Assembly: GCA_002382665.1 (NCBI GenBank)
Contig: DFZA01000008.1
Span: forward strand, 1 to 62,956
Length of the DNA: 62,956 nucleotides
Source: Peptococcaceae bacterium UBA4068
GTDB lineage: Bacteria; Bacillota; Dehalobacteriia; UBA4068
Reading direction: 5' to 3'
Part shown: positions 44,111 to 53,608 of the stretch, in pieces
Position numbering within the stretch: position 1 is the stretch's first letter
Layout of the letters: each line of letters starts with the position of its first letter
Position numbers and translations under genes: made by a program
Notes under the pieces: model-generated
What the model saw: only the letters and a program-made list of their open reading frames with translations
Databases searched by the model: none
What the model was told of the DNA's origin: nothing

Positions 44111-45343
44111 ATGGATAATGTTTTTGATACACTTAAAGAACGCGGATTTATCGAACAGTCTACCAATGAAGAACAAGTACGGGAGCTGCTGGGCAAAGGC
44201 CCCGTCACATTTTATATCGGTTTTGACCCCACCGCAGACAGCCTGCATGTCGGACATTTCATCCAAATCATCGTAATGATGCATATGCAAAGAGCCGGGC
44301 ACCGGCCAATTGCTCTGCTTGGCGGGGGGACAACCATGGTCGGCGACCCCTCCGGACGTACCGATATGCGTAGAATGCTGACAAAAGAACAAATCGCAGC
44401 AAACGCCGCTAAGTTTAAGACTCAGTTTTCGCGCTTCTTGCGTTTCGATGACAAAGATGGCGCTATTATGGTCAACAATGCCGAATGGCTGCTGCCGCTT
44501 AATTACATTGATTTTCTTCGCGACTATGGCAGTATGTTTTCTGTCAATCGGATGCTTACCGCCGAATGTTTCAAAACCAGACTTGAAAAAGGCCTGACTT
44601 TCCTTGAATTCAATTATATGCTAATGCAGTCATATGATTTCCTCGAGTTATACCGACGTTATGGCGCAGTATTACAGTTGGGCGGTAACGACCAATGGTC
44701 GAATATTTTATCCGGCGCCGATCTGATACGCCGTGTCGAGGGCGCCGAAGCGCACGCTTTGACATTCAGCCTTTTGACTAACAGCGCCGGTAAAAAGATG
44801 GGTAAAACTGAAAGCGGCGCCGTTTGGCTTGACCCCCAAAAGACTTCGCCATATGAGTTTTACCAATACTGGCGTAACATCGATGACGCCGATGTGGCAA
44901 AATGTCTGGCGTTGCTGACTTTTTTGCCCATGGAGCAGATACGCCAACTTACAGACACTAGCGCCGGCGCAGATATTAATAAAGCCAAAGAAGTGCTGGC
45001 TAATGAGCTGACAACTTTGGTCCATGGCGCAGACGAAGCGGCTAAGGCGCAAGCAGCCGCCCAGGCATTGTTTGGCGGTGGCGGCAATATGGATAACGTT
45101 CCTTCAACCACTATACCGGCTGTTGATTTCGGTAGCGGTATGGACATCATCAGCCTGCTGAGCGCCTGCGGATTGATTTCCTCCAACAGCGAAGGAAGGC
45201 GGCTAATCAAAGACGGCGGTATCTATCTTAATAACGAGCGTATTAACGATATTTCTGTAATTGTAGATAAAAAAGCTTTTGATCTAGGATACGCGCTATT
45301 GCGCAAAGGCAAAAAAATCTATCATAAAGCAATCATAGGTTAA
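44111..45343 (+). CDS. tyrS: Tyrosyl-tRNA synthetase
   Basis: A 410-residue class I synthetase. FDPTADSLHVGHF carries the HIGH equivalent, QLGGNDQWSNILSGADLIRR binds tyrosine, and KMGKTESGAVWLD is the KMSKS equivalent. The C-terminal S4 RNA-binding domain (LLSACGLISSNSEGRRLIKDGGIYLNNERI) is present from about residue 343. It charges tRNA-Tyr. It appears to lead a plus-strand operon with the CapA-like lipoprotein (4 bp gap) and the C_GCAxxG gene. Confidence 0.96.
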   Translation: MDNVFDTLKERGFIEQSTNEEQVRELLGKGPVTFYIGFDPTADSLHVGHFIQIIVMMHMQRAGHRPIALLGGGTTMVGDPSGRTDMRRMLTKEQIAANAAKFKTQFSRFLRFDDKDGAIMVNNAEWLLPLNYIDFLRDYGSMFSVNRMLTAECFKTRLEKGLTFLEFNYMLMQSYDFLELYRRYGAVLQLGGNDQWSNILSGADLIRRVEGAEAHALTFSLLTNSAGKKMGKTESGAVWLDPQKTSPYEFYQYWRNIDDADVAKCLALLTFLPMEQIRQLTDTSAGADINKAKEVLANELTTLVHGADEAAKAQAAAQALFGGGGNMDNVPSTTIPAVDFGSGMDIISLLSACGLISSNSEGRRLIKDGGIYLNNERINDISVIVDKKAFDLGYALLRKGKKIYHKAIIG

Positions 45344-45347
45344 CATT

Positions 45348-46511
45348 ATGAAAAAAAATTGGTTACTAAAGTTGATTATTATTGCGATAATAATTACTGT
45401 AGCGGTTTGCGTTATTATCAGCTGCACAAATAATGACAATAGCAATTCAACAAATACAAATAATGATACTCAACAAACATCCACAAACAAATCTGAACCG
45501 GTAACTGTTTCACTGATAGCCGTCGGCGATAATTTGCTCCACAGCACTATACTAAATGACGCTAAAACCAGTAACGGCAGTTATAATTTTACACCTATAT
45601 ACGCGCCGGTTGCCCCATACATCAAAGCCGCTGATATTGCCTTTGTCAATCAGGAAGCTCCTCTGGCCGGCAGCGGTTATCAGGCCAGCGGCTATCCGCT
45701 GTTTAACTCGCCTCAGCAAGCCGGACTTGATTTAGTTTCAACCGGTTTTAACGTTATTAATATGGCCAACAATCATGCTCTGGATAAAGGCGCGCAGGCA
45801 GTGATTAATACTGCGGATTTTTGGGACAGCGTTGAAGGAGTAACCATGCTTGGTATTGCCCGCTCGCAAGATGAAGCGTCTGAAATCAAAACCGTGGAAG
45901 TCAATGGCGTAACCTTTGCCTTTCTCAGCTATTGTTACGGCACCAACGGTATGCCGATGGAATATAGTTATTTGCTATCGCTGATTGACATGGACAAGAT
46001 TGCTGATGATATCGCGCGCGCCAAAGAAATATCCGATTGTGTTATCGTTTCGATGCACTGGGGTAACGAATACCAGTTAACTCCATCGGCGATTCAAAGA
46101 GAGATGGCTCAACAATTGGCCGACATGGGTGTGGATCTTGTTATCGGACACCATCCACATGTAATTGAGCCGGCGGAATGGCTGACCGGTAAAGGAGGCA
46201 ACCATACCTTTGTCGCCTACTCGCTCGGTAATTTTGTTTCATCACAACACGAACGTGAAACTATGCTGGGCGGTATGCTCTCCGTCAAATTTGCGTGTCA
46301 GGACGGGAAAGTATCAATCAGCGAGGCCGGTATTATACCATTGGTTACGCATTACGAACATGGCCTTCACGGCTACCGCGTCTATCGCCTGTCTGATTAT
46401 ACCGACGAACTAGCCGCACGTCATGGCATTTCTGACTACGACAAGCCGGTCAGCGTCAAATATTTTGAGGATTTATCCGCCCAGGTATTTGGACAATACC
46501 GTATTTATTAA
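45348..46511 (+). CDS. CapA-family putative metallophosphatase lipoprotein
   Basis: A 387-residue exported protein. A signal peptide with a basic start, hydrophobic core and lipobox VIISC (Cys26) marks a lipoprotein, followed by a 25-residue Asn/Thr/Ser-rich linker. The CapA/PGA_cap domain (about 52-360) shows VSLIAVGDNLLH, INMANNHALDKG, VSMHWGNEYQLTPS and VIGHHPHVIEPAEW, the metal-binding motifs of a calcineurin-like phosphoesterase. CapA takes part in poly-gamma-glutamate export in Bacillus. No capBC is nearby, so the substrate here is unknown. Confidence 0.88.
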   Translation: MKKNWLLKLIIIAIIITVAVCVIISCTNNDNSNSTNTNNDTQQTSTNKSEPVTVSLIAVGDNLLHSTILNDAKTSNGSYNFTPIYAPVAPYIKAADIAFVNQEAPLAGSGYQASGYPLFNSPQQAGLDLVSTGFNVINMANNHALDKGAQAVINTADFWDSVEGVTMLGIARSQDEASEIKTVEVNGVTFAFLSYCYGTNGMPMEYSYLLSLIDMDKIADDIARAKEISDCVIVSMHWGNEYQLTPSAIQREMAQQLADMGVDLVIGHHPHVIEPAEWLTGKGGNHTFVAYSLGNFVSSQHERETMLGGMLSVKFACQDGKVSISEAGIIPLVTHYEHGLHGYRVYRLSDYTDELAARHGISDYDKPVSVKYFEDLSAQVFGQYRIY

Positions 46512-46523
46512 GGAGATGAACAT

Positions 46524-46931
46524 ATGTTAAAACAACTTATTGACGACGGTTTCGGCAAAATTGAAGATTATAATTGCGCCGAAAAGATTATTTATGGCGC
46601 AAACATTGTTTATGATCTGGGTCTTTCCGATGACGCCTGCAAATTGCTTGCCGGTTTTGGCGGTGGAGCAGGTATCGGCCATTTATGCGGCGCTTTAGCC
46701 GGCTGTGTAGCAGTGTTAAGCTCGCTTTATGTAGAAAACAACGCCCATGAAAGCGATCGAATCGCCAAACTGACGCGTGAACTGCTTGAAGAATATAAAC
46801 AGAAAATGAGCAGTATCGATTGCTCGGCATTGGTGGATCTCTACCGTAAACCAGATACTAAATGTGACTCCGTTATTTCTGCTGCCGCCGAAGTACTGGA
46901 TGAAATTGTTGAAAGGGAAGGTATTCAATAA
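46524..46931 (+). CDS. C_GCAxxG_C_C family redox protein
   Basis: A 135-residue protein of the small cysteine-rich family named for its spaced Cys motif: DYNCAEKIIYGAN near residue 18, LLAGFGGGAGIGHLCGALAGCVAVLSSLYVEN near 45-76, and DCSALVDLY and TKCDS later. The core reads CGALAGC, a variant of GCAxxG. The family is widespread in anaerobes, may bind an Fe-S or metal centre and has no firm function. It lies 12 bp after the CapA gene with a good AAGGAG ribosome site. Confidence 0.85.
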   Translation: MLKQLIDDGFGKIEDYNCAEKIIYGANIVYDLGLSDDACKLLAGFGGGAGIGHLCGALAGCVAVLSSLYVENNAHESDRIAKLTRELLEEYKQKMSSIDCSALVDLYRKPDTKCDSVISAAAEVLDEIVEREGIQ

Positions 46932-46980
46932 AGCGATATAAAAAAAGCCCCGGAGATTCGGGGCTTTTTTTATATCGCTT
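46931..46980. terminator. Shared 21-bp bidirectional terminator
   Basis: A perfect 21-bp stem (outer arm AAGCGATATAAAAAAAGCCC with its complement) closes on GGAGATTC. Both convergent genes end within it: the plus-strand TAA ends at 46931 and the rsmA TAA (minus) is at 46970-46972. Confidence 0.95.
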
Positions 46981-47806
46981 TAAATAATCTGGCAAATTCT
47001 TCTAAAGAAAGTGTTTCTGCCCTGCGCTCGCCGTCAATAGCCGCGGCGTTAAATATTTGCCGCCAACGTTGCTTCTCATTACCGCCCAAAACATTGAGCA
47101 GTGTCTTGCGCTTCATAGTAAAAGCGGTTGTTATTAATTTAAAAAAGGCCTGCTGATCCGCTACTGTAACCGGCGGTATATGATGGGTTAGCCGTATTAC
47201 TGCCGATTCAATAGCCGGGACTGGAACAAAGCTTGTCCGAGGCACCGCAAGCACGGTTTCTATATCCGCATAATAGGCAATCAATAAATTAAGCGGGCTG
47301 CCTAAGGCAGGCATGAGTTTTTGCGCAACCTCTTTTTGTACCATCAAAGTTAAAGTTGTCCAGCAACCACCTTTTAATAGTAAATTTTTAATAATTGTCG
47401 AAGTTGCACAATAAGGCAGGTTAGCTATAACTTGATATTCATTCCAACCATTTGTTTGCGCATACTCTGCAAAATTAAATTTAACTGCATCATCATTGAT
47501 TATACTTACATGTCGCTGTTCGGCAAATAGTTGTTCCAACCAATGACAAAAGCGCCGGTCAATTTCCAATAAGGTTAATGACGACGCTTTTTTAGCTATA
47601 AATTGGCTCATGCCGCCCAAGCCAGGACCGATTTCAATTATTATATCATCAGTTCCGATTTGCACAATATCAATGATTTTTTCAATAATCACTGGATCTA
47701 CTAAAAAATTTTGACCCAGTGACTTTTTGGCGGCTAAATCCGGGCGACGTAGTAAATGTTCAACTGTCGCTCTGTCGGCAATAGTTATTTCCATATAATT
47801 ACTCAA
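46970..47806 (-). CDS. rsmA: 16S rRNA dimethyladenosine transferase
   Basis: A 278-residue KsgA/RsmA. KSLGQNFLVDPVIIEKI, the SAM motif EIGPGLGGMSQFI, LEIDRRFCHWL, and the catalytic NLPYCATSTII are in the expected order, then LMVQKEVAQKL. It dimethylates the two adenosines of the 3'-terminal 16S hairpin during 30S maturation. Its start overlaps the yabE-type gene by 8 bp, so the two are coupled. The rnmV gene that often lies between them is missing. Confidence 0.95.
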   Translation of the reverse strand: MSNYMEITIADRATVEHLLRRPDLAAKKSLGQNFLVDPVIIEKIIDIVQIGTDDIIIEIGPGLGGMSQFIAKKASSLTLLEIDRRFCHWLEQLFAEQRHVSIINDDAVKFNFAEYAQTNGWNEYQVIANLPYCATSTIIKNLLLKGGCWTTLTLMVQKEVAQKLMPALGSPLNLLIAYYADIETVLAVPRTSFVPVPAIESAVIRLTHHIPPVTVADQQAFFKLITTAFTMKRKTLLNVLGGNEKQRWRQIFNAAAIDGERRAETLSLEEFARLFKAI

Positions 47807-48992
47807 GAATATAAATGGTAATATTCCTTCTTCCCCAGTTTATGCATTCCGACTTGCTATCGTAATAGAGATCGATGATTTTACCTTTAATAGCACCGCC
47901 GGTGTCCTCAGCTCTGGCATAACCATAACCAGGGATATAAACCGTTGAACCAAGTGGTATAACGCTGGGGTCAACCGCAATAGTACCCTCGTTTGGCCAG
48001 GTACCGGTCGCAGTACGGTTACCTGTAGCAGTATAGGCTGTTGCCTGGACTGACATTGATTTAGTATACGCAAAGCTGCTGCCATCTGATGCAGTACCTA
48101 TTTTTAAACCCTGAGCGGCAGCTTCTTCTGCCGATAATCTGGAGCTTCCGCTTCTGCTGGCAACCTCCAAACGGCCATATGCTATAACCGTGGTGCCTGC
48201 TTCTTTTAATACTTTTGAATTAACAATCTTACGCTCAATTTCTTTACCGTCTTTGTATGTAACAAGAACGGCGTTTTCCTGAAGACCATTAGCGCCTTCA
48301 GATACGATTCTATTTGCTCCCGGCGAAAGTGAAGTATCAACTTTACGGGTGATGGTCGGAGCAATTGACGCTTGCTCAGTAACAGTCTCCTGCCAAACTC
48401 GATAGACAGAAATATCGGTTGTGCCGTTTACTTTACTATCCAAAGGTAATGAAGTTTGATCTAAATCTTTTAATTTAATACCTACCTTATCGATAGCTTC
48501 CGCTACAGTCAAAGGTACGCTTTCTGCCTGATATGATTTACCGTCAGCCATGACGGTATAAGTGAAAGCCCGCAAGATATTAATCTCCATATCATCCTGG
48601 AGAGGAGAAAAGAGGTCGGTATCGCATTTATCGTTTGCACCTAAAACAATGCCTGCCTCATTAAGCATCATCTGCACCGTATTCTGTCTGGAAGTAATCT
48701 CCATATTTAATCCGTTGATGTTTATGGTAACAGTTTTTGCTGCCAAAGCACCCATCGCGGAATTTCCAAAGTCCAATACTCCCCAGTATGAACAAGCTCC
48801 GAATACCACTACTATCATTAAAATAGCAGCTGTAATCATCATAGGTATACGCTTTTGAATTCTAATCGGCTTAAAAAACGCAATCTTCTTCTTTTGAGGA
48901 ACATCCAAGGCGGCTACCTCGCGTACAAAAGCTGCCTCTTTTAACTCGGAATTTGGCCTCGTTTTAATGGTGAGCGCCGTACCTTTTTTCAT
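47799..48992 (-). CDS. YabE-like protein with DUF348, G5 and 3D domains
   Basis: A 397-residue surface hydrolase with an N-terminal membrane anchor (about 50-68). Two DUF348 ubiquitin-like repeats follow (TININGLNMEITSRQNTVQMMLNEAGI and AFTYTVMADGKSYQAESVPLTVAEAIDKVGI), then a G5 domain (YRVWQETVTEQASIAPTITRKVDTSLSPGANRIVSEGANG) and a C-terminal 3D domain with the three Asp motifs (AVDPSVIPLGSTVYIPGYGYARAEDTGGAIKGKIIDLYYDS). It resembles resuscitation-promoting-type peptidoglycan-cleaving proteins. It keeps the conserved position between tatD and rsmA. Confidence 0.9.
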   Translation of the reverse strand: MKKGTALTIKTRPNSELKEAAFVREVAALDVPQKKKIAFFKPIRIQKRIPMMITAAILMIVVVFGACSYWGVLDFGNSAMGALAAKTVTININGLNMEITSRQNTVQMMLNEAGIVLGANDKCDTDLFSPLQDDMEINILRAFTYTVMADGKSYQAESVPLTVAEAIDKVGIKLKDLDQTSLPLDSKVNGTTDISVYRVWQETVTEQASIAPTITRKVDTSLSPGANRIVSEGANGLQENAVLVTYKDGKEIERKIVNSKVLKEAGTTVIAYGRLEVASRSGSSRLSAEEAAAQGLKIGTASDGSSFAYTKSMSVQATAYTATGNRTATGTWPNEGTIAVDPSVIPLGSTVYIPGYGYARAEDTGGAIKGKIIDLYYDSKSECINWGRRNITIYILE

Positions 48993-49113
48993 TAAATACC
49001 CCCTAAAAATCAGAAAGAATAATCACTTTTAATATGATTATTCTCTCATTACATGTGTCTATTATAATCTATATGCCTGCGTTAGTCAAATTTATACCTA
49101 TTTAAGTGCTGTT

Positions 49114-49899
49114 TTAATATTTTGAATTTGCATTTATGCAAAATAAATTCAAAGCATTATTGGTGGTGACTTCTGCTATTTCATCAAGATCTATTTCACG
49201 TATTTCAGCTAACTTCTTTGCCACATAATAAACATTTGATGGTTGATTGGTTTTACCGCGCAGCGGCTGTGGGCTTAAATATGGCGAATCGGTCTCTACC
49301 AGCAGCATATCAAGCGGTACATTTCTGGCAACCTCAATCAATTTGTTGGCATTTTTATAAGTTAATGGTCCGGCAAAGGAGATATGAAATCCCAGCCTCA
49401 TACATTCCTTAGCCATTTCCCAACTACCGGAATAGCAATGCCAAACGCCGCCGTTGACGCCGCCGTTTTCCTCGCGGATTATCTTCAAAGTATCCTCGTG
49501 CGCTTCGCGGTCATGGATGATTATCGGTAAACGAGCTGATTTGGCAGCGGCAATCTGTTGCCGAAACGCTTGTTGCTGAACAGGGCGCGGCGAAAAATCA
49601 TAATGATAATCGAGCCCGATCTCTCCCCAGGCAACAGTGCATTTGGATAACGTCAATTCGTGCAATCGTTCCAATAATATGTCATCAAGATTGGTAGCTT
49701 CATGCGGGTGAACGCCAACTGCGGCAAAAACGTTGCCTTTATACTTTTCCGCCAAACGCACTGCCAACAATGACGAACTCCAATTGCAACCGACAGTATT
49801 GATATATTTCACACCCGCATCCCAAGCCTGCTGTAAAACACCAGGTAACTGCTGGTATAACTGCTCATCATCAAGATGAGCATGGCTGTCATATAACAT
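49114..49899 (-). CDS. TatD-family metal-dependent DNase
   Basis: I start at the ATG of 49899, correctly spaced from the GAGGAAG ribosome site; the long frame upstream only overlaps metG. The 261-residue TIM barrel has LYDSHAHLDDE, VGVHPHEA, WGEIGLDYHYD, PIIIHDREAHED, GGVWHCYSGS and LLVETDSPYLSPQPLRGKTNQPSNV, the complete metal-binding series. TatD enzymes have 3'-5' exonuclease or DNA-repair activity. It lies 13 bp downstream of metG, as in Bacillus (yabD). Confidence 0.93.
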   Translation of the reverse strand: MLYDSHAHLDDEQLYQQLPGVLQQAWDAGVKYINTVGCNWSSSLLAVRLAEKYKGNVFAAVGVHPHEATNLDDILLERLHELTLSKCTVAWGEIGLDYHYDFSPRPVQQQAFRQQIAAAKSARLPIIIHDREAHEDTLKIIREENGGVNGGVWHCYSGSWEMAKECMRLGFHISFAGPLTYKNANKLIEVARNVPLDMLLVETDSPYLSPQPLRGKTNQPSNVYYVAKKLAEIREIDLDEIAEVTTNNALNLFCINANSKY

Positions 49900-49912
49900 C
49901 TGCATCTTCCTC

Positions 49913-51931
49913 TTATTCGATCTTAACACCGGAAGGCATATCTGCGATTTCCAGCAATTGCAATTTATCTTTGCCGCAAGCGGACAGCAGCATACCACGC
50001 GACTCAATACCGCGAATAGTGCGCGGTTTAAGATTGGCAATCAATATCAGATTGCGCCCGATCAACTGTTCCGGCTGATAGTATTCGGCTATACCAGATA
50101 ATACGGTCCGTTCTTCATCACCCAATTGCAGACGAAACTTGAGCAGTTTATCGGCCTTGGGTACCTTTTCGCAGGCCAGCACCTTGACAACGCGCAAATC
50201 GAGTTTGGCGAAATCTTCAATGGAAATTTCCGGAGCAACCGGTTCGGACGGAGTGACTATTTCTGTTTCCGTATTAAGAATTCTTTCAATAACAGCTCTA
50301 TCAGTTGGAATATCCGGAACATCATTTATTCCAATTTCTTCAATAGTAATCTCATCAGCTTCTGCCGTTTGTTCCTGCGCTAACGGCAGACTGTCTATAG
50401 ATTCCAAATCAATCCGCGGAAACAACGGTTCACCGCGGTCAATCTTAGTCCCTTGTGGGAAAAGACCAAATTCAAGGCTTTCCCAACAATGCAGTTCCGG
50501 TTTATCACCGATACCTAATTGCGCCCATACTTTAGCTGGTATCGAAGGCATAAACGGCCCTACCATAATCGTTACCATGCGGATAATTTCCACAAGGTTA
50601 TAGAGAACGCTGGCCAACTTCTCTTTCTCTCCTGCTTTATTCAAAGCCCAGGGAGCGGCGTCGTCAACATATTTGTTAGCCTTATTAACGAGTTTCCACA
50701 CCTCAGCCAGCGCATTGGACCATTGCAGATCATCCATCAGCTTGGCAAATGCTTGCGGAGTTGTACGCGTCAGCGCTATCAAATCAGCGTCAAATTCGGT
50801 GGCTTTAGTCGGAGCCTCCACTATTCCCTGCTGGAATTTTCCGATCATCGCTGTGGAGCGCGAAAGCAAGTTACCGTAATCATTGGCCAAATCCGTATTG
50901 ATGCGCAGCGCCATCGCTTGTTCGGAATAATTGCAATCCATTCCTGTCTGCATTTCCCTCATTAAAAAATAGCGGATGGCATCGGCGCTATATTTTTGCG
51001 ATAGCACTATCGGATCAATGACATTGCCTTTGGACTTGCTCATTTTCGTATCGCCGAGCAATACCCAACCATGTCCAAGTACCTTCTTGGGCAGCGGCAT
51101 ATCGGCTGCCATTAAAATGGTCGGCCAAATTATAGAATGAAAACGAATAATATCTTTTCCCATTAAATGAACATCCGCGGGCCAATATTTCTGATAATAG
51201 CCTTCGTGACTCTCCAAAGCAGAAATATAATTAAACAGTGCGTCAAACCAGACATAGACCACATGTTTACTATCAAAAGGCACCGGAATTCCCCAGCTAA
51301 AAGTCGTGCGGGAAACACAAAGATCCTCCAACCCCTGTTTAACAAAATTAATCATTTCGTTTTTGCGAATCGCAGGTTGGATAAAGTCGGGGTTTTCTTC
51401 AATATACTGCAGCCAACGATCAGCGTATTTGCTCATTTTGAAGAAATAGCTTTCTTCGTTCATCTTCTCTACCGGCCGTCCGCAATCGGGACAAGTATGA
51501 CCCTCGGCCAACTGACGCTCAGTAAAAAACGTTTCGCAAGGCGTACAATACCATCCTTGATACTCAGCTTTGTAAATATCACCTTTGTCATATATCATTT
51601 TAAACATTTTCTGTACAAATTCGATATGCCGCTGTTCGGTAGTACGAATAAAATCATCGTAATCGATCATCAATGTTTTCCACAGTTTCTGGAAATCCAT
51701 GATGATCTTATCGACAAACGCTTGCGGCTCCATACCCGCTGCCTCTGCACGCCGTTGAATTTTTTGTCCGTGCTCATCGGTACCGGTAAGAAAGAATGTA
51801 TCATACCCACGTAATTTTTTATAACGCGTCATCGTATCGGCCGCTACTGTTGTATAGGCATGTCCGATATGCGGATTATCGCTGGGATAATATATAGGAG
51901 TTGTGATATAAAAAGTCTTATTTTCGCTCAT
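49913..51931 (-). CDS. metG: Methionyl-tRNA synthetase
   Basis: A 672-residue class I synthetase: TPIYYPSDNPHIGHAYTTV (HIGH), a single zinc knuckle CTPCETFF...CPDCGRP, GHGWVLLGDTKMSKSKGNVI (KMSKS), the anticodon domain, and the C-terminal Trbp111-like tRNA-binding domain from about 570 (FAKLDLRVVKVLACEKVPKADKLLKFRLQLG). A roughly 70-residue acidic linker joins the parts. It charges both initiator and elongator tRNA-Met. Confidence 0.96.
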   Translation of the reverse strand: MSENKTFYITTPIYYPSDNPHIGHAYTTVAADTMTRYKKLRGYDTFFLTGTDEHGQKIQRRAEAAGMEPQAFVDKIIMDFQKLWKTLMIDYDDFIRTTEQRHIEFVQKMFKMIYDKGDIYKAEYQGWYCTPCETFFTERQLAEGHTCPDCGRPVEKMNEESYFFKMSKYADRWLQYIEENPDFIQPAIRKNEMINFVKQGLEDLCVSRTTFSWGIPVPFDSKHVVYVWFDALFNYISALESHEGYYQKYWPADVHLMGKDIIRFHSIIWPTILMAADMPLPKKVLGHGWVLLGDTKMSKSKGNVIDPIVLSQKYSADAIRYFLMREMQTGMDCNYSEQAMALRINTDLANDYGNLLSRSTAMIGKFQQGIVEAPTKATEFDADLIALTRTTPQAFAKLMDDLQWSNALAEVWKLVNKANKYVDDAAPWALNKAGEKEKLASVLYNLVEIIRMVTIMVGPFMPSIPAKVWAQLGIGDKPELHCWESLEFGLFPQGTKIDRGEPLFPRIDLESIDSLPLAQEQTAEADEITIEEIGINDVPDIPTDRAVIERILNTETEIVTPSEPVAPEISIEDFAKLDLRVVKVLACEKVPKADKLLKFRLQLGDEERTVLSGIAEYYQPEQLIGRNLILIANLKPRTIRGIESRGMLLSACGKDKLQLLEIADMPSGVKIE

Positions 51932-52025
51932 TAATTAGCGCCTCCCGATTTTATAAAAGCTTTAATTCGGCGATTTAATTATTATACACTTAATTTATTA
52001 ATTATATTAGAAAGGCACAGATACG

Positions 52026-52862
52026 TCAAGGTTTAATGCCAAGCTCATAAATAGTCTTTACAGGTAATTGATACTTACCGGCCAACATTTTGGCAGCCGC
52101 CTTACGGGTATTGCCCGCAGTCAGCAGTTGGGTCAGTTCGGCTAGAAGCAGTTCGGTATCAGGTTTTTGCTGAGTCTGAGAAATTTTCTCCGCAGCGGCA
52201 ACAATAACCGTAAATTCACCACGTATCTCAGTTTGCAGAAAATAATCGTATGCTTCTTGCAGCGTCCCCCGGAAATACTGTTCATGAAGTTTTGTCAATT
52301 CCCGGCAAATAGCTGTTTTACGCTCGCCGCCAAATATATTCATCATGTCTTCCAGCAGGGCAATTATCCGGTGTGGGGCTTCATAAAACACCAATGTCCG
52401 CTGTTCGGCTACTAGTGATTGCAGCATTTTCCGCCGTTTGCTTTTATCCCGCGGCAAAAATCCCTCAAAAGCAAACCGATCAGCCTCAATACCACCGGCA
52501 GACAATGCTGTCAGCAATGCGCTGGCTCCAGGTATGGCAACCACTTCTATGCCGTCAGCGATTGCTAATGCCGCAATATCGGCACCGGGATCGGATATGG
52601 CCGGAGTACCGGCATCCGATACAACCGCTATTGATTTACCTTCCGCCAGCATTGATAACAATTCCTGGCCACGTTCGGTCAGATTATGGCGATGATAACT
52701 AATCAGCGGCTTATGAATATCGTAATGATTGAGCAATTTACGGCTTTGCCGCGTATCTTCAGCGGCGATCAGATCAACCTCGCGGAGGATTCTCAGCGCT
52801 CGCAATGTAATATCTTCGAGATTACCTATCGGCGTAGCCACTAAATATAAAGTGCCGCTCAT
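52026..52862 (-). CDS. rsmI: 16S rRNA (cytidine1402-2'-O)-methyltransferase
   Basis: A 278-residue SAM enzyme of the tetrapyrrole-methylase fold: GTLYLVATPIGNLEDITLRALRILREVDLIAAEDTRQSRKLL, VSDAGTPAISDPG, FEGFLPRDKSKRRKML and YEAPHRI. It modifies C1402 of 16S rRNA. Its ATG shares its last base with the trmN6 stop, as in the conserved yabA-yabB-yabC block. Confidence 0.95.
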   Translation of the reverse strand: MSGTLYLVATPIGNLEDITLRALRILREVDLIAAEDTRQSRKLLNHYDIHKPLISYHRHNLTERGQELLSMLAEGKSIAVVSDAGTPAISDPGADIAALAIADGIEVVAIPGASALLTALSAGGIEADRFAFEGFLPRDKSKRRKMLQSLVAEQRTLVFYEAPHRIIALLEDMMNIFGGERKTAICRELTKLHEQYFRGTLQEAYDYFLQTEIRGEFTVIVAAAEKISQTQQKPDTELLLAELTQLLTAGNTRKAAAKMLAGKYQLPVKTIYELGIKP

Positions 52863-53608
52863 TATTTTGCTCCCCCTTTTTCACCGACAATAACCGCCGC
52901 TTCCTCGCTGTATTTCCCCGTGCTTTGCCATATTACCAATGGTTCTAATATTTCGGCTTGCGTTTTTTGTCCTTTGCGTGCGGCCAATAATACTCTTTTA
53001 GCTTTGGTGTTATTAAACATTTGTATGAATCTGCTGCGGAAAACATAAAGCTGCTGTTGTTCAAGTGTGGATGTCAGCTCCTCTAGCCGTTCCGCTAGGT
53101 GAATCAGCCATAGTGTCCCACCGGGCTTAAGTAACTCTGCCGCAACTTCCGCCAATTCTGCAAAACTGCCGTATATCTCGCTTTTGGCTGCCGCTTTTTG
53201 TGGTTGCGGACTGATACGACTGCTTGCCAATGGATAATACGGCGGATTGGCAACAATCATCTGGCAGCACTCCTTGCCCCACGGCAACTCGCGCCAATCA
53301 TACTGCCCGATACTGATTTGCCGCTGTAGATTATTTAAGACTACGCTGCGCTGAGCCATCTCAGCCAGCGGATATATTATTTCTACTGCTCTGATACTGC
53401 TATTTGGCATGCTGGTAGCCAGCAATAGCGAAATGACGCCGGTGCCGCACCCCAATTCAACTATATCGGTACCGTTAACCTTATCAACGAAATCTGCCAA
53501 CAGTAAAGCATCCAATGAAAAACGGGGCGATTGCGACTCCATAATTATCTGTAAGTCTCCACGCCCCAACTGATATATTTGTTCTTGCGGTTTTAATTCA
53601 TAGTTCAT
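52862..53608 (-). CDS. tRNA1(Val) (adenine37-N6)-methyltransferase type protein (YabB)
   Basis: A 248-residue SAM methyltransferase. FSLDALLLADFV and VELGCGTGVISLLLA are the SAM motifs, IVANPPYYPL is the N6-adenine NPPY motif, and LAELAEVAAELLKPGGTLWLIH completes the Rossmann sheet. The family includes TrmN6/YfiC, which methylates A37 of tRNA1-Val; substrate assignment here is by family only. It overlaps yabA by 4 bp. Confidence 0.9.
   Translation of the reverse strand: MNYELKPQEQIYQLGRGDLQIIMESQSPRFSLDALLLADFVDKVNGTDIVELGCGTGVISLLLATSMPNSSIRAVEIIYPLAEMAQRSVVLNNLQRQISIGQYDWRELPWGKECCQMIVANPPYYPLASSRISPQPQKAAAKSEIYGSFAELAEVAAELLKPGGTLWLIHLAERLEELTSTLEQQQLYVFRSRFIQMFNNTKAKRVLLAARKGQKTQAEILEPLVIWQSTGKYSEEAAVIVGEKGGAK

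Noticed and set aside
49906..50040. N-terminal extension of TatD
   Set aside because: The extra 45 residues are a shadow of the metG C-terminus; the family start SHAHLDD matches the ATG at 49899.
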